A DNA stretch of 64,000 bases from JACKCD01 sp041390905. Lineage in GTDB: Bacteria; Chloroflexota; Anaerolineae; Promineifilales; Promineifilaceae. This document shows, piece after piece, positions 35,020-44,359 of the stretch. The first letter of the stretch is position 1, and each line of letters opens with the position of its first letter. The stretch covers positions 2,480,001-2,544,000 of the forward strand of contig JAWKPA010000012.1 of NCBI GenBank assembly GCA_041390905.1, given 5' to 3'. The position numbers and the translations under genes are program-made. The notes under the pieces were generated by a model. It made no database searches, was not told the DNA's origin, and saw nothing but the letters and a program-made list of their open reading frames with translations.

Positions 35020-36076
35020 GTTGCGCCACGTCCGCCGCCGCCCGTGCCATGAGAGGGATCATTTGGCCGAAGCCGGCAAAACGGCCGTCTTTTGTCTGCC
35101 CGCGCACATAGCGAATGTAAATTTGGGCAATGATCACCACCAGCCGATACAGCCCCAGGGCGTGGTAAAAGTTGATGTTGTGGACGGCACGGCCGCTTTT
35201 TTCCGCATACCGCGCCACCAGCTCCGCCCGCGTCATAAAACCGAGGTCGCCCTTGGGCATCATCGCCATTTGCTGGAAATGGGGCGGGTCGGTCGGTTCT
35301 GTCCAGTAGCAGAGCAGTGCGCCCAAATCGCACAGCGGGTCGCCAAGCGTACACATGTCCCAGTCAAAAATGGCGACCATTTGGCCGGGGTCGTTGGCCG
35401 CCAGCATCACGTTGTCGAGCTTGTAGTCGTTGTGGACGAGGGAGTGGCCGGTGGTGGGCGGCACATTGTCGCGCAGCCAGGCGTAAACGCGATCCATATC
35501 GGCCAGATCGTCGGTTTTGGCGGCGTGCCACCGCTTGTACCACCCTTCAATTTGCCGCTCAACAAACCCCTCAGGTCGCCCCAAATCGTCCAGCCCCAGA
35601 GCGGCATAGTCCACGGCGTGGAACGCGGCCAGCGCGTCCACCAAGGCCGCGCTCATGCGGCGGGGGGCATCGGGGATGTCGGCATAGATGGGGGGAATGG
35701 TGCGGCGCACGACCACGCCGTGGCGACGCTCCATGACAAAGAAGGGTGCGCCGATGATGCTTTCGTCGTCGCTGAAGAGAAAGGCGCGGGGGGCGTAGGG
35801 GAACTGCTGGTGTAGCACCGAAAGAACGCGGTATTCGCGCCCCATGTCGTGGGCAGATTTGGCGACGGGGCCAAGCGGGGGGCGGCGCAGGACGTATTGG
35901 TGACTGCCGTAGTCGAGCAGGTAGGTGAGGTTGGCTGCACCGCCGCCGAACTGTTGGACGGTTAACGGCCGTTCTGCCCCCTCCAGCTTCCCCCGCAAAA
36001 ACGCCGCCACCCGCCCCTCATCAAACCGCTCATCCGGCCGCACCGCGATGATGTCGTTGCCTTTGTTTGGAATCAT
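35015..36076 (-). CDS. APH-like phosphotransferase (ACAD10/11 kinase-type)
   Basis: The 353-residue protein has the aminoglycoside-phosphotransferase-like kinase fold: a glycine-rich FGGGAANLTYLL, catalytic LVHNDYKLDNVML and metal-binding FDWDMCTLGDPLCDLG. This FDWDMCTLGDP form is characteristic of the kinase domain fused to acyl-CoA dehydrogenase in human ACAD10/ACAD11 and of bacterial neighbours of such dehydrogenases. An ACAD11-like gene lies directly upstream. By analogy it may phosphorylate 4-hydroxyacyl-CoA; it is unlikely to be an antibiotic resistance enzyme. Confidence 0.87.
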   Translation of the reverse strand: MIPNKGNDIIAVRPDERFDEGRVAAFLRGKLEGAERPLTVQQFGGGAANLTYLLDYGSHQYVLRRPPLGPVAKSAHDMGREYRVLSVLHQQFPYAPRAFLFSDDESIIGAPFFVMERRHGVVVRRTIPPIYADIPDAPRRMSAALVDALAAFHAVDYAALGLDDLGRPEGFVERQIEGWYKRWHAAKTDDLADMDRVYAWLRDNVPPTTGHSLVHNDYKLDNVMLAANDPGQMVAIFDWDMCTLGDPLCDLGALLCYWTEPTDPPHFQQMAMMPKGDLGFMTRAELVARYAEKSGRAVHNINFYHALGLYRLVVIIAQIYIRYVRGQTKDGRFAGFGQMIPLMARAAADVAQL

Positions 36077-36078
36077 GG

Positions 36079-36163
36079 GAAGAGATTGGGAGATTAGGAG
36101 ATTAGAGATTGGAGATTCGGGCTACCGTGACGGCCAATCTCCACTCTCCAATCTCCAATCTCT
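36079..36163. repeat. Family A inverted repeat
   Basis: Five GGAGATT-type units are followed, after a 20-base loop, by the complementary AATCTCCAATCTCC units. It separates the kinase start from the dehydrogenase stop. Confidence 0.88.
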
Positions 36164-36167
36164 ACGA

Positions 36168-37349
36168 TTACCGATATTGCTTAAAAATCCGCCGCGCCAC
36201 CACCATCTTGTGAACCTCATCCGGCCCATCATAGATGCGGGAAGCGCGTTCGTGGCGGTACCAGTAGGCCAAGGGCGTGTCATCGGTCATCCCCATCGCC
36301 CCGTGCGTCTGGATGGCGCGGTCAAGGACGCGCATCAGCACGCCCGCGACAAAGAATTTGATCATCGAAATCTCGTTGCGGCTGGCATAGACACCATTTT
36401 TGTCAATCTTGTTGGCTGCATCCAGCACCATCAGCCGCGCCGCGTTCATCTCCGCCCGGCTTTCGGCTACCCAGTTCTGGATGGTTTGCTTATCGGCCAG
36501 CACCGTCCCCGGTCCCAGCTCGCGCAGCATCGCCTGCTTCACCATCAGCTCAAAGGCGCGTTCGCAAATACCCAGCCAGCGCATACAGTGGTGAATGCGC
36601 CCCGGCCCCAGCCGCTCCTGGGCAATGGCAAAGCCGTGGCCTTCCTGCCCCAGCAAATTTTCCTGCGGCACGCGCACCTCGTTGTAGCGGATCTCAGCGT
36701 GGCTGGCCCAACCTTCGCCTGGCTCACCCATGACAGAAATGTTGCGAATCAGCTCAAAACCGGGGGTGTCGGTGGGGACAATGATTTGGCTGGCGCGTTG
36801 ATGGACGCTGGCGTGGGGGTCGGTGACGGCCATGACAACGGCAAAGGCGGCTCCGTCAGCGGCGCTGGTGAACCATTTGTGGCCGTCTATGATGTAGCTG
36901 TTGCCTTCTTTAACGGCCGTTGTGCTCATCACCACCGGGTTCGACCCCGCATGTTCCGGCTCCGTCATTGAAAAACAACTGCGAATCTCCCCCCGCACCA
37001 GCGGCAGCAAAAACTTCTCCTTCTGCTCCGGCGTGCCGTGGTCAATCAAAATCTCCATGTTGCCTGCGTCCGGTGCCTGGCAGTTGAAGACAAAGTGGCC
37101 GATGGGCGTTTGCCCCAGCACCTCACTCACCAACCCATGCTCCAGCAGCGACAGCCCCATCCCGCCATATTCTTCGGGAATTTGCGGACACCAAAAACCC
37201 AGCTTTTTTACCATCTCCCGCTTTTCCTGGAGCTTCGGCAGCATCGCCGTAAACCCCCTGGCTAAGAACTCAGCCTCCAGCGGAATAATTTCCTCGCGCA
37301 CAAACTGGCGCATGGTGTCGAGTACTTTCTCTATTACTTGTGGTTCCAT
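36168..37349 (-). CDS. Acyl-CoA dehydrogenase (ACAD10/11-like)
   Basis: The 393-residue protein has CFSMTEPEHAGSNP (flavin-binding loop), GHKWFTSAA and the C-terminal HGAMGMTDDTPLAYWYR and YDGPDEVHKM. The last is typical of the ACAD10/11 branch. Together with the neighbouring kinase it forms a split version of the human fusion. It needs FAD and ETF. The terminal QYR and TAA stop coincide with the repeat edge. The upstream gap carries a family B hairpin. Confidence 0.92.
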   Translation of the reverse strand: MEPQVIEKVLDTMRQFVREEIIPLEAEFLARGFTAMLPKLQEKREMVKKLGFWCPQIPEEYGGMGLSLLEHGLVSEVLGQTPIGHFVFNCQAPDAGNMEILIDHGTPEQKEKFLLPLVRGEIRSCFSMTEPEHAGSNPVVMSTTAVKEGNSYIIDGHKWFTSAADGAAFAVVMAVTDPHASVHQRASQIIVPTDTPGFELIRNISVMGEPGEGWASHAEIRYNEVRVPQENLLGQEGHGFAIAQERLGPGRIHHCMRWLGICERAFELMVKQAMLRELGPGTVLADKQTIQNWVAESRAEMNAARLMVLDAANKIDKNGVYASRNEISMIKFFVAGVLMRVLDRAIQTHGAMGMTDDTPLAYWYRHERASRIYDGPDEVHKMVVARRIFKQYR

Positions 37350-37356
37350 TTTTCGT

Positions 37357-37431
37357 CCAGTAATCGGTAATCGGTAATCAGTAATCGGTAATCAGTGACC
37401 TACTGATTACTGTTTACTGATTACCGATCCA
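37357..37431. repeat. Family B inverted repeat
   Basis: At least five TAATCGG/TAATCAG heptamers are followed by CTGATTACTGTTTACTGATTACCG. It is one of the clearest examples of the 7-base period in the window. Confidence 0.9.
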
Positions 37432-37434
37432 AGC

Positions 37435-38208
37435 TCAAATGACGTTTGATACCAACTGCCCGCCGTCAATGATCAGCGTCGAGCCGGTCATAAAGCTGGA
37501 AGCCGGGGAAGCCAAATAAAGGGCAATTCCACTCAGCTCTTCCACATCGGCCATGCGCTTCTGCGGAATGGAGGCGACAACGGCTTCATTTAGCTGGGGA
37601 TTGTCCCAAATGGCCTGGCTGAAGCGGGTTTTGATAAAGCCGGGAGCAATGGCGTTGACTTGAATATTATCGGCCGCCAGCTCCGCCGCCAGCACCTCGG
37701 TCAGCATCAATACGGCCGCCTTGCTAACACAGTAAATGCCCATGCCAGGTGACGGGGTTTTGCCCGCAATCGAGGCGATGTTGATGATTTTGCCGCCGCC
37801 CCGCGCTTTCATGCTGGCGGCACACGCCTTCGCCACGCGAAAATACCCCATGACGTTGACATCCATGATTTTCTGCCAGTGGCTATCCTCGGCGGTGAGG
37901 ATGGGGCCAAAATGGGGGTTGGTGGCGGCGTTGTTGACCACAATATCAATGCCACCATAGGCCTCGGTAGCGCGACCAACCAGTTCGGCCACGGCTATGT
38001 CGCTGCCGGTGTGGGCGGCAATGGGCAGAGCCTCGCCGCCGTTGGCGCGAATGGCGGCGGCTACTTCTTCAAGGCTGCTTTGCTTGCGGCTGGCAAGCAC
38101 TACCTTGGCACCGGCGGCGGCATAGGTTTCGGCAATGGCCTGGCCGATCCCCCGTGAGGCCCCGGTGATAAGGGCAACTTTGCCTGTGAGGTCAAAATTG
38201 GGCTGCAT
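37435..38208 (-). CDS. Short-chain dehydrogenase/reductase
   Basis: The ATG at 38208 has AGAGGAG upstream, giving 257 residues. Classical motifs are TGASRGIGQA, NNAATNP, Ser in NIASIAG and YCVSK. The C-terminus (SSFMTGSTLIIDGGQLV) is FabG-like. By context with the kinase and dehydrogenase pair it may oxidise or reduce a hydroxyacyl-CoA intermediate. Confidence 0.92.
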   Translation of the reverse strand: MQPNFDLTGKVALITGASRGIGQAIAETYAAAGAKVVLASRKQSSLEEVAAAIRANGGEALPIAAHTGSDIAVAELVGRATEAYGGIDIVVNNAATNPHFGPILTAEDSHWQKIMDVNVMGYFRVAKACAASMKARGGGKIINIASIAGKTPSPGMGIYCVSKAAVLMLTEVLAAELAADNIQVNAIAPGFIKTRFSQAIWDNPQLNEAVVASIPQKRMADVEELSGIALYLASPASSFMTGSTLIIDGGQLVSNVI

Positions 38209-38275
38209 GTTTTCTCCTCTTGCGGGTCTGGTGCATTTGCGAAGTGCAAACACACGCTTGCTGAAAATAAAAGGA

Positions 38276-39220
38276 TCACAATCCCATCAATTGAAAGATA
38301 GCTTCGCGTTGCCTGGTATCTCCCAAAAAAGACTCAATCGTAAACCAATGGTTAACAGCCAGGCGATTGATTTCCAGATCGGATGTGGCTGTTTTTGTCA
38401 ATGATACTTCCTGGACAAGGAGAATCGTATGAGCCTCGGCATTTTCTTCTTTCGCACGACTCAAACTTTTGATTGCGGCTCCAATACGTTCCAGAATAGC
38501 GGCTGTATCTATGCCACCTTTAATTTCCATTGCAACCTGGATCACATCCTGATCGTAAATTGCCACATCTGGTTCATCACCGAATACAAGAAAACGGCCG
38601 TTTTGCAATTCAATACCACGCACCGATTCAGCAACGACACCCCCCGTCTCTCTAATTCGCTGGCGTATAATCGCTCTAACTTGAGCCTCTATGCGACTGC
38701 CTTTCAGGTTTTGCCAGCTCCCTTGCGCTTGTGTTCCCGCCGCCATACCTCGCCATAAGTCAAATTCTCGTACATTAACCACTTTATCGGCTTCAATCAG
38801 GCTGCTTACAATTTGGTTTAAATGATTGGCAATAGCGAGGGCGCGATCAAACTCAGGCTTTACCTCCCCTGATTCACGACTGATCGGCAAGCCGACGCGA
38901 CTCATGGACTTCTGTGAGACCATGGACAACATGCGATAATATCCAACTGTCCGATCTACTGTTTGCAAAACAGTGGGGTGAGCAAATACGATAATTGGTT
39001 TGATTCCACGATGGATAATCTTGTTCCAGGCTACAGCCGAAATATTCAACTGATCCAAATCCCAAGACAAATCTTCACCGGGGATTGTTTCAAGCTCGTT
39101 GATAATCTCTAGCAGTCGCCATTCATGCAGCTTTTCATGAAAGAATTCGCTTTTGGCAAGTTGATCCAGTAGCCAGGCTTTATGCTCAACTTCTGTGTTG
39201 CGTGGAACTCGCAGGGGCAT
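38276..39220 (-). CDS. Type II restriction endonuclease, XcyI-like
   Basis: The ATG at 39220 overlaps the methyltransferase stop as TGATG and has GGAGAAAA upstream, giving 314 residues. The gene pair and the sequence character (VGYYRMLSMVSQKSM) suggest the XcyI family, whose studied members cut CCCGGG; this is from memory and unverified. A PD-(D/E)xK catalytic site can be read: EPDVAIYDQ, then EIKGG about 14 residues on. Codon use is more AT-rich than the neighbouring metabolic genes, consistent with acquisition. Confidence 0.65.
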   Translation of the reverse strand: MPLRVPRNTEVEHKAWLLDQLAKSEFFHEKLHEWRLLEIINELETIPGEDLSWDLDQLNISAVAWNKIIHRGIKPIIVFAHPTVLQTVDRTVGYYRMLSMVSQKSMSRVGLPISRESGEVKPEFDRALAIANHLNQIVSSLIEADKVVNVREFDLWRGMAAGTQAQGSWQNLKGSRIEAQVRAIIRQRIRETGGVVAESVRGIELQNGRFLVFGDEPDVAIYDQDVIQVAMEIKGGIDTAAILERIGAAIKSLSRAKEENAEAHTILLVQEVSLTKTATSDLEINRLAVNHWFTIESFLGDTRQREAIFQLMGL

Positions 39221-40716
39221 CACGGTTTTCTCCAAATGGTAATACTTTTTCTTAAGGCTTCCCGACCAAATTTGCCCATTTGCTGGCTGCTGTTCCCCTT
39301 TCGCTGCGGCAATACATACACTTTTACCGGTACAAAACCCACTTGTTCGGCCAAGTTGGTTGTCAGTAAATCCACAGGCACAATCTCACCGCCATAGCGT
39401 ACATTATCATTCACAAAAGCCACACAAGCGCCAGAACGGCAGGTTCGCAGAAGTTCAGCAAAAACGAAGGTTAACTCAACAAAATACTGTTCCACCATTG
39501 AGACAACGCCGCGATTATTCAGTTCGCCTCGTCGTTGGCGGTTGTGGAGAGCCTGCATCACTTCTTTAAAAGCAGAATTGTTTTGCACGGTCTGTAGAAT
39601 CTGCTTGAATCGCGTTTCTTGCCCAATCGTTTGATACTGCTCACGTAAGATGTCGAGCTTGGAACGGTTTTCAACTGTGCAGGAGAGCTGCCCTTGTCGT
39701 AAAGCAAAAATGGCATCACCAACACCTAGATAGGCCAATTCCAGAGCATACGTCCGAGTATAATCGTAACGGTTACAGTAAGGGGGAGAGGTAATGACCG
39801 TATCAAACTGGTCAGCGGGCATGGTGGGCATCGTTAGCAACGTATTACCCGCTATAAGCTGTTGTTGACTATCCCGAAAGGTAAAAGCCTGTAATTTCTG
39901 AATATCGGTTCTGACAATCCTTAAAGCGTGCAAAAGTGCCTCTTTGACCGTTGGCAATGCCCCCAGATCCACCTCCTTTACGGGCTGCTTTCCCTGCATG
40001 ATGCGTTGCCTATTCCGCGCCATCACCTTCGCCGACCGGGAATCCCAACGTAAATATTGCCCATCTTTGCGCGTATAGCTGACTTCTTCCAGGATGCTGG
40101 TTAAAAGGAGTTGCCCCAAGGTTTTGGTTTGTTGACTGACTGGGAGAGCCTCAAACCAATCGGTGTAGGCCATTATGTCGCGTTCTGTTTGTGGGGGAAA
40201 GGCTCCTTCGGTGATGGTGATGTGGGGAAACGGCCGTTTCCCCTCTCCCATTCCTTCTCCCGCTAATAACAAGGCTTCAACCTGCTGCAACTCAGCCAGA
40301 TCATAGTCCATAAAGCGGGATTTAGCCTGCCAGGCTAAATGGCATACAGGCAACAATTCGATACCAACCGCATTGATTCCCAATGATTTTGCTACAAGCA
40401 GCGTTGTTGCTGACCCGGCAAAAGGGTCTAATACAGTTTGACCCGGTTCAAGGCCAAACTCACGAATCAATATTTCCACCAACTGCGCCGAAAAGCCTTC
40501 TTTGTAGCGAATCCAGCCATGCACCAGTTCCCCCTTATTGCCCTGATAGCTTACCAACTTACGGCTAAACTGATCTGTTTCCTGCAACAAGGCACGATAC
40601 CGCTCCTCCAATGCCAACCTCGCTGCTTGCGGGCCAATGTTATCATGCGAAAAGTTTGTTCGTATGAGTTGTTTAACAGGCTGGATCGTGGGAAAAAGTG
40701 AAAGTTGGGTCGCCAT
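39220..40716 (-). CDS. Type II DNA methyltransferase (N4-cytosine or N6-adenine)
   Basis: The 498-residue protein has SAM motif I DPFAGSATT at residue 97 and catalytic motif IV TSPPYCNRYDYTR at 309-321. The TSPPY motif belongs to amino-methyltransferases, and a CCCGGG-type partner would normally be N4-cytosine specific. About 200 residues lie between the motifs, the probable target recognition part. The gene precedes and is translationally coupled to the endonuclease, so protection is made first. Confidence 0.88.
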   Translation of the reverse strand: MATQLSLFPTIQPVKQLIRTNFSHDNIGPQAARLALEERYRALLQETDQFSRKLVSYQGNKGELVHGWIRYKEGFSAQLVEILIREFGLEPGQTVLDPFAGSATTLLVAKSLGINAVGIELLPVCHLAWQAKSRFMDYDLAELQQVEALLLAGEGMGEGKRPFPHITITEGAFPPQTERDIMAYTDWFEALPVSQQTKTLGQLLLTSILEEVSYTRKDGQYLRWDSRSAKVMARNRQRIMQGKQPVKEVDLGALPTVKEALLHALRIVRTDIQKLQAFTFRDSQQQLIAGNTLLTMPTMPADQFDTVITSPPYCNRYDYTRTYALELAYLGVGDAIFALRQGQLSCTVENRSKLDILREQYQTIGQETRFKQILQTVQNNSAFKEVMQALHNRQRRGELNNRGVVSMVEQYFVELTFVFAELLRTCRSGACVAFVNDNVRYGGEIVPVDLLTTNLAEQVGFVPVKVYVLPQRKGNSSQQMGKFGREALRKSITIWRKP

Positions 40717-40842
40717 AATTGAATATCAGGATACGCAGATTTTAGTCATGAGCTTTACAAATTCCCCTGAATGCGTAAGGCTCGACAAGCGGGCAGTTTC
40801 AGTTCAAGTTTATAGAGAATCATGTAGGTGTCAAACGGCCGT
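40717..40842. other. Gap upstream of the restriction-modification pair
   Basis: The gap probably holds the promoter of the methyltransferase. AACGGCCGTT at 40837 lies next to another copy inside the phosphoesterase 3' end (40851). No C-box or controller gene is visible. Confidence 0.4.
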
Positions 40843-41502
40843 TTAACCCCAACGGCCGTTTTTCAAAAGCCAAAATGGATCGTCAAACAAATAATACGGA
40901 TAGACGTTGATAATCTTTGTCTCTTCAAACTGCGTGATATGCTGGTCGCGCTGGCGGTGAATGTGGATGTGGCCGTGGAGCATGTAGCGTGGCTTAAAGG
41001 TACGTAAAAAGAAAAGAAACACCTTAAAACCAGTGTGGGGTCGGTCGGGCCGGTCGTGGATGCCAAAGGGAGGTGAATGGGTGACAAGGATGTCGAGATA
41101 ACGGCCGTATTTGATCTTGTTCAGCAGCAGCCGGGGGAACAGGGGCAACATTTCGCGCCTCATTTCGGTGTCGGTGTACATAAACGGCCGTTCTGCACTA
41201 TACCGCATCGAACCCTCCAACCCCGCCAGCAGCACCCCCTTAAACTCCACTGCCCGCCCGTGCAAATCAATCCCCCCCGGCACATGATCCAGCACCCGCC
41301 CTTCCGAGGTGTATTGCAACCCATCATCATGGTTGCCACGCACATAAACCAGCGGCACATTAAACGATGAAATCAGAAATTCCAGATAATAAAACGGCAA
41401 ATCCCCACATCCAATCAGCAAACCAACCTCTGGATACTTTTTGTGGACATCTGACACATACAAATGATCCACAACCAGATCGCTAACAGCCAAAATTCTC
41501 AT
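40843..41502 (-). CDS. Metallophosphoesterase
   Basis: The 219-residue protein carries the calcineurin-like set of motifs: VSDLVVDH (replacing DxH), GCGD, GNHDD, THSPPFG and HGHIH. The first motif is degenerate, since the usual Asp-x-His reads SDLVVD-H, so metal site 1 may be unusual. It overlaps the upstream MazG-like gene by ATGA, so both are probably translated together. The substrate is unknown. Confidence 0.88.
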   Translation of the reverse strand: MRILAVSDLVVDHLYVSDVHKKYPEVGLLIGCGDLPFYYLEFLISSFNVPLVYVRGNHDDGLQYTSEGRVLDHVPGGIDLHGRAVEFKGVLLAGLEGSMRYSAERPFMYTDTEMRREMLPLFPRLLLNKIKYGRYLDILVTHSPPFGIHDRPDRPHTGFKVFLFFLRTFKPRYMLHGHIHIHRQRDQHITQFEETKIINVYPYYLFDDPFWLLKNGRWG

Positions 41503-41804
41503 GGATCAGGCCATTCCCGCGTTTGGTTCAGCGCCAGCTTCGCCAAAATTGCCCCCTCCAAATCAACCCCCGTTACGCTGGCAAGCTGGAGCAAATAAAG
41601 AGCCACATCGGCCAGTTCCCCCGCCAGTTCTTCTCGATCCGCCGCCGCCTCCCGCCACTGAAAATGCTCCAGCACCTCCGCCGCCTCAATCGCCAGCGAC
41701 GCGGCCAGGTTACGGGGTGTTTGCGCCTTTGGCGAATCGGGCGCGTACCACCCCTTGCTTGCTACAAAGGCGTGCATCCGCGCTTCCAGCTCTTTCAGTT
41801 CCAT
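41499..41804 (-). CDS. MazG-like/dCTP pyrophosphatase-type enzyme
   Basis: The 101-residue protein resembles the small RS21-C6/MazG-like enzymes: IEAAEVLEHFQW (ExxE) and ELADVALYLLQLA (ExxD). These hydrolyse dNTPs such as dCTP or modified forms. Coupled by ATGA to the phosphoesterase, which could process the resulting monophosphate; that link is inference. Confidence 0.87.
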   Translation of the reverse strand: MELKELEARMHAFVASKGWYAPDSPKAQTPRNLAASLAIEAAEVLEHFQWREAAADREELAGELADVALYLLQLASVTGVDLEGAILAKLALNQTREWPDP

Positions 41805-41815
41805 AAAAACAGGGG

Positions 41816-41884
41816 GTTGGAGATTGGAAGATTAGAGATTGGAGATTATGTATAGCCAATCTCCAATCTCCAATCTCTAATCCC
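41816..41884. repeat. Family A inverted repeat
   Basis: TTGGAGATTGGAAGATTAG pairs with CAATCTCCAATCTCCAATC. It lies upstream of the MazG-like gene and downstream of gapdh. Confidence 0.88.
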
Positions 41885-41889
41885 CTACT

Positions 41890-42888
41890 TTACACAGTCG
41901 CCATGTGTTTCATCAAATCAAGGCATTTACAGGAATAGCCCCATTCGTTGTCGTACCAGGCAACCACTTTGACAAAGGTGTCGGTGAGGGCAATGCCAGC
42001 CTCAGCGTCGAAAACAGAGGTGCGTGTCTCACCGAGGAAGTCGTTGGAGACGACGGCATCTTCGGTGTAGCCCAAAATACCGGCCAATTCTCCTTCGGAG
42101 GCGGCTTTCATGGCGGCTTTGATTTGGTCATAGGTGGCGGGAGTTGCCAGATTGACCGTCAAATCTACCACGGAGACGTTGGGGGTGGGAACGCGGAAGG
42201 ACATGCCGGTTAAACGGCCGTTTAACTCCGGAATCACCTTGCCCACCGCCTTGGCCGCACCCGTAGACGACGGAATGATGTTCTGCGCCGCCCCACGGCC
42301 CCCGCGCCAATCCTTGGCCGAAGGGCCATCCACCGTCTTCTGCGTGGCGGTGGTGGCATGAACTGTCGTCATCAGCCCGTCCTTGATGCCAAAGCTGTCG
42401 TTCAGCACCTTGGCCAGCGGCGCCAGGCAGTTGGTGGTGCAGGAGGCATTAGACACAATATCCTGCCCGGCATACGTTTTATGGTTGACACCCATCACAA
42501 ACATCGGGGTCGAATCTTTCGACGGAGCCGACATAACCACCCGTTTGGCACCCGCCTCAATGTGGGCGCGGGCTTTCTCATCGGTCAGAAATAGCCCGGT
42601 GGATTCCAGCACATACTCGGCACCCACTTCATCCCACTTCAAGTTTTTGGGGTCGCGTTCGGCGGTGACGCGAATGGAACGGCCGTTAACCACCAAATTC
42701 CCATTCTCCACCGCCACCGTCCCATTAAACCGCCCATGCGTTGAATCATACTTCAGCATGTAGGCAATATAATCCACATCAATCAAATCATTGATGCCAA
42801 CAACTTCTACACCTTCAATCTCGCAAGACCGCCGAAAAACCAACCGGCCAATCCGGCCAAATCCATTAATCCCAATTTTAATCGTCAT
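41890..42888 (-). CDS. gap: Glyceraldehyde-3-phosphate dehydrogenase, type I
   Basis: The 332-residue protein starts with IGINGFGRIGR (NAD-binding), has the active-site SNASCTTNCLAPL near residue 148-160, and ends with WYDNEWGYSCKCLD. An AAAGGAG ribosome-binding site precedes the ATG. It catalyses the phosphorylating oxidation of glyceraldehyde 3-phosphate in glycolysis or the reverse. No other glycolytic gene is adjacent; YvcK, a carbon-metabolism factor, is next upstream. Confidence 0.97.
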   Translation of the reverse strand: MTIKIGINGFGRIGRLVFRRSCEIEGVEVVGINDLIDVDYIAYMLKYDSTHGRFNGTVAVENGNLVVNGRSIRVTAERDPKNLKWDEVGAEYVLESTGLFLTDEKARAHIEAGAKRVVMSAPSKDSTPMFVMGVNHKTYAGQDIVSNASCTTNCLAPLAKVLNDSFGIKDGLMTTVHATTATQKTVDGPSAKDWRGGRGAAQNIIPSSTGAAKAVGKVIPELNGRLTGMSFRVPTPNVSVVDLTVNLATPATYDQIKAAMKAASEGELAGILGYTEDAVVSNDFLGETRTSVFDAEAGIALTDTFVKVVAWYDNEWGYSCKCLDLMKHMATV

Positions 42889-43029
42889 TCTAAACTCCTT
42901 TTAATTAGAAGTGTGTCTCCTGCCGTTTGTTCCACAAAACCATGGGCAACAACAAACAGGCACTAATTTGTAATCATACAGTGCGTGGGAAAAGGGAAAA
43001 GTTCCAAACATCACTATTGTGGCATGATT

Positions 43030-44037
43030 TCAGGAAGTGATCAACTCCATCACCCTTTTTGCCACCTTCTGGCTGTCATGGCGCCACGGCCGTTTTTCAT
43101 CTACCAAATCCGCCGTCACCAACCGCACCTCTTCACGCGGAGGCACCGGCTGCACAAAAACAGTCCGCCCGCCACCTGCGTCAGGTGCCGCAGAAAGGTT
43201 GTCATTTGCCAGCACCACATTCAAACAGCCGGCCGGAATGTGATCCAGCAGCGCGTGAACATGATCCGCCACCGTGTAGCTGTCGGTTTCCCCCGGCTGC
43301 GTCGCCAGATTGCACACATACACCTTGGGAGCGCGGGCATGTTTGAGCGCCTCGGCCAAATCGCTGATGAGCAAATTGGGCAAAATGCTGGTGTAGAGGC
43401 TGCCCGGCCCCATGACAATGAGGTCGGCCTGAAAGATAGCTCGCAACGCTGGGGGATACGCTCGCACGTTAGCTGGCTCCAGTTCTACCCGCTGAATTTT
43501 GCCCCCTGCCTTAGGAATGGCTGATTCACCGACGACGCGCTCCAGAACGGCCGTTTCCCCCCCCCGCGCCACCAGCACCTCCGCCACCAGCGTAATATGC
43601 TCCAGCGTCGAAGGCACCACCCGGCCACGCACCGCCAGCACCCGCTGCGCCGCCAGCAGTGCCTCATCAAAGCTACCCGTAATCCCCGCCAGCGCCGCCA
43701 GCAGCAAATTGCCAAACGCATGGCCGCGCAAATCCCCTGGCGTACCGTTCTCATCCCCGCCGCTGACGCTGCTGCCAAAGCGGTATTGCAGCAACTGCGT
43801 CATCAACGCCTCGTCCCGCGACAACGCCGCCATGTTGTTGCGGAAATCCCCCGGCGGCAGCAGCCCCAGCTCCCGCCGCAGTCGCCCGCTGCTGCCGCCG
43901 TCATCAGCCACGGTCACAACGGCCGTTATATTGTGGGTATACGCCGTCAACCCCCGCAGCAGCCCCGGCATTCCCGTCCCCCCGCCAATCGCCACAATAC
44001 GCGGCGTTTCCTTTCCATTGGTTACGTCATACATCAT
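43030..44037 (-). CDS. yvcK: YvcK-type gluconeogenesis factor (CofD-like)
   Basis: The 335-residue protein has IVAIGGGTGMPGLLRGL at its start, VADDGGSSGRLRRE, GDFRNNMAALS and DLIVMGPGSLYTSILPNLL, all diagnostic for YvcK. In Bacillus and mycobacteria YvcK binds UDP-GlcNAc and links central carbon metabolism to cell wall synthesis and shape. The usual rapZ and whiA neighbours are absent here. Confidence 0.93.
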   Translation of the reverse strand: MMYDVTNGKETPRIVAIGGGTGMPGLLRGLTAYTHNITAVVTVADDGGSSGRLRRELGLLPPGDFRNNMAALSRDEALMTQLLQYRFGSSVSGGDENGTPGDLRGHAFGNLLLAALAGITGSFDEALLAAQRVLAVRGRVVPSTLEHITLVAEVLVARGGETAVLERVVGESAIPKAGGKIQRVELEPANVRAYPPALRAIFQADLIVMGPGSLYTSILPNLLISDLAEALKHARAPKVYVCNLATQPGETDSYTVADHVHALLDHIPAGCLNVVLANDNLSAAPDAGGGRTVFVQPVPPREEVRLVTADLVDEKRPWRHDSQKVAKRVMELITS

Positions 44038-44359
44038 TGGCTACGCCTTTTTTGTTGTGGGGTGTAGGGCGTAGGGAGCAGGGTGTTATGCTACACGCTA
44101 CTCCCCACGCCCCACACCCCACGCTCTTTCGCAGTATAGCACCCCCCGCCGCCCCCCGTCAAAAGCGGCTGGCAGTCCATTTAGGGCTGTGTTATGATCC
44201 GAAGCTGGAAAAGTTAAAGAAAGATACTTTACCAACTGCGCCGACCACGATAAACAAAAACAGGACGCAGATTTACCTGAACGCTAACGGTTGTGAAACA
44301 ACATTTTCCTGATCAGGTGAATCAGGTAAATCTGCGTCCCATTTATCCAGGAGATTGCA
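44038..44359. other. 322-base gap between divergent yvcK and mtnA, with two inverted repeats
   Basis: At 44055-44122 a GT/GGG-rich arm (TGGGGTGTAGGGCGTAGGGAG) is followed by its approximate complement (CTCCCCACGCCCCACACCCC). At 44262-44342 a family F element pairs CAGATTTACCTGA with TCAGGTAAATCTGCGT. The two divergent promoters must lie around these hairpins. I see no gene. Confidence 0.75.

Noticed and set aside
35015..36076. Aminoglycoside resistance gene
   Set aside because: The APH-like fold is of the ACAD10/11 kinase type and lies beside its dehydrogenase partner.
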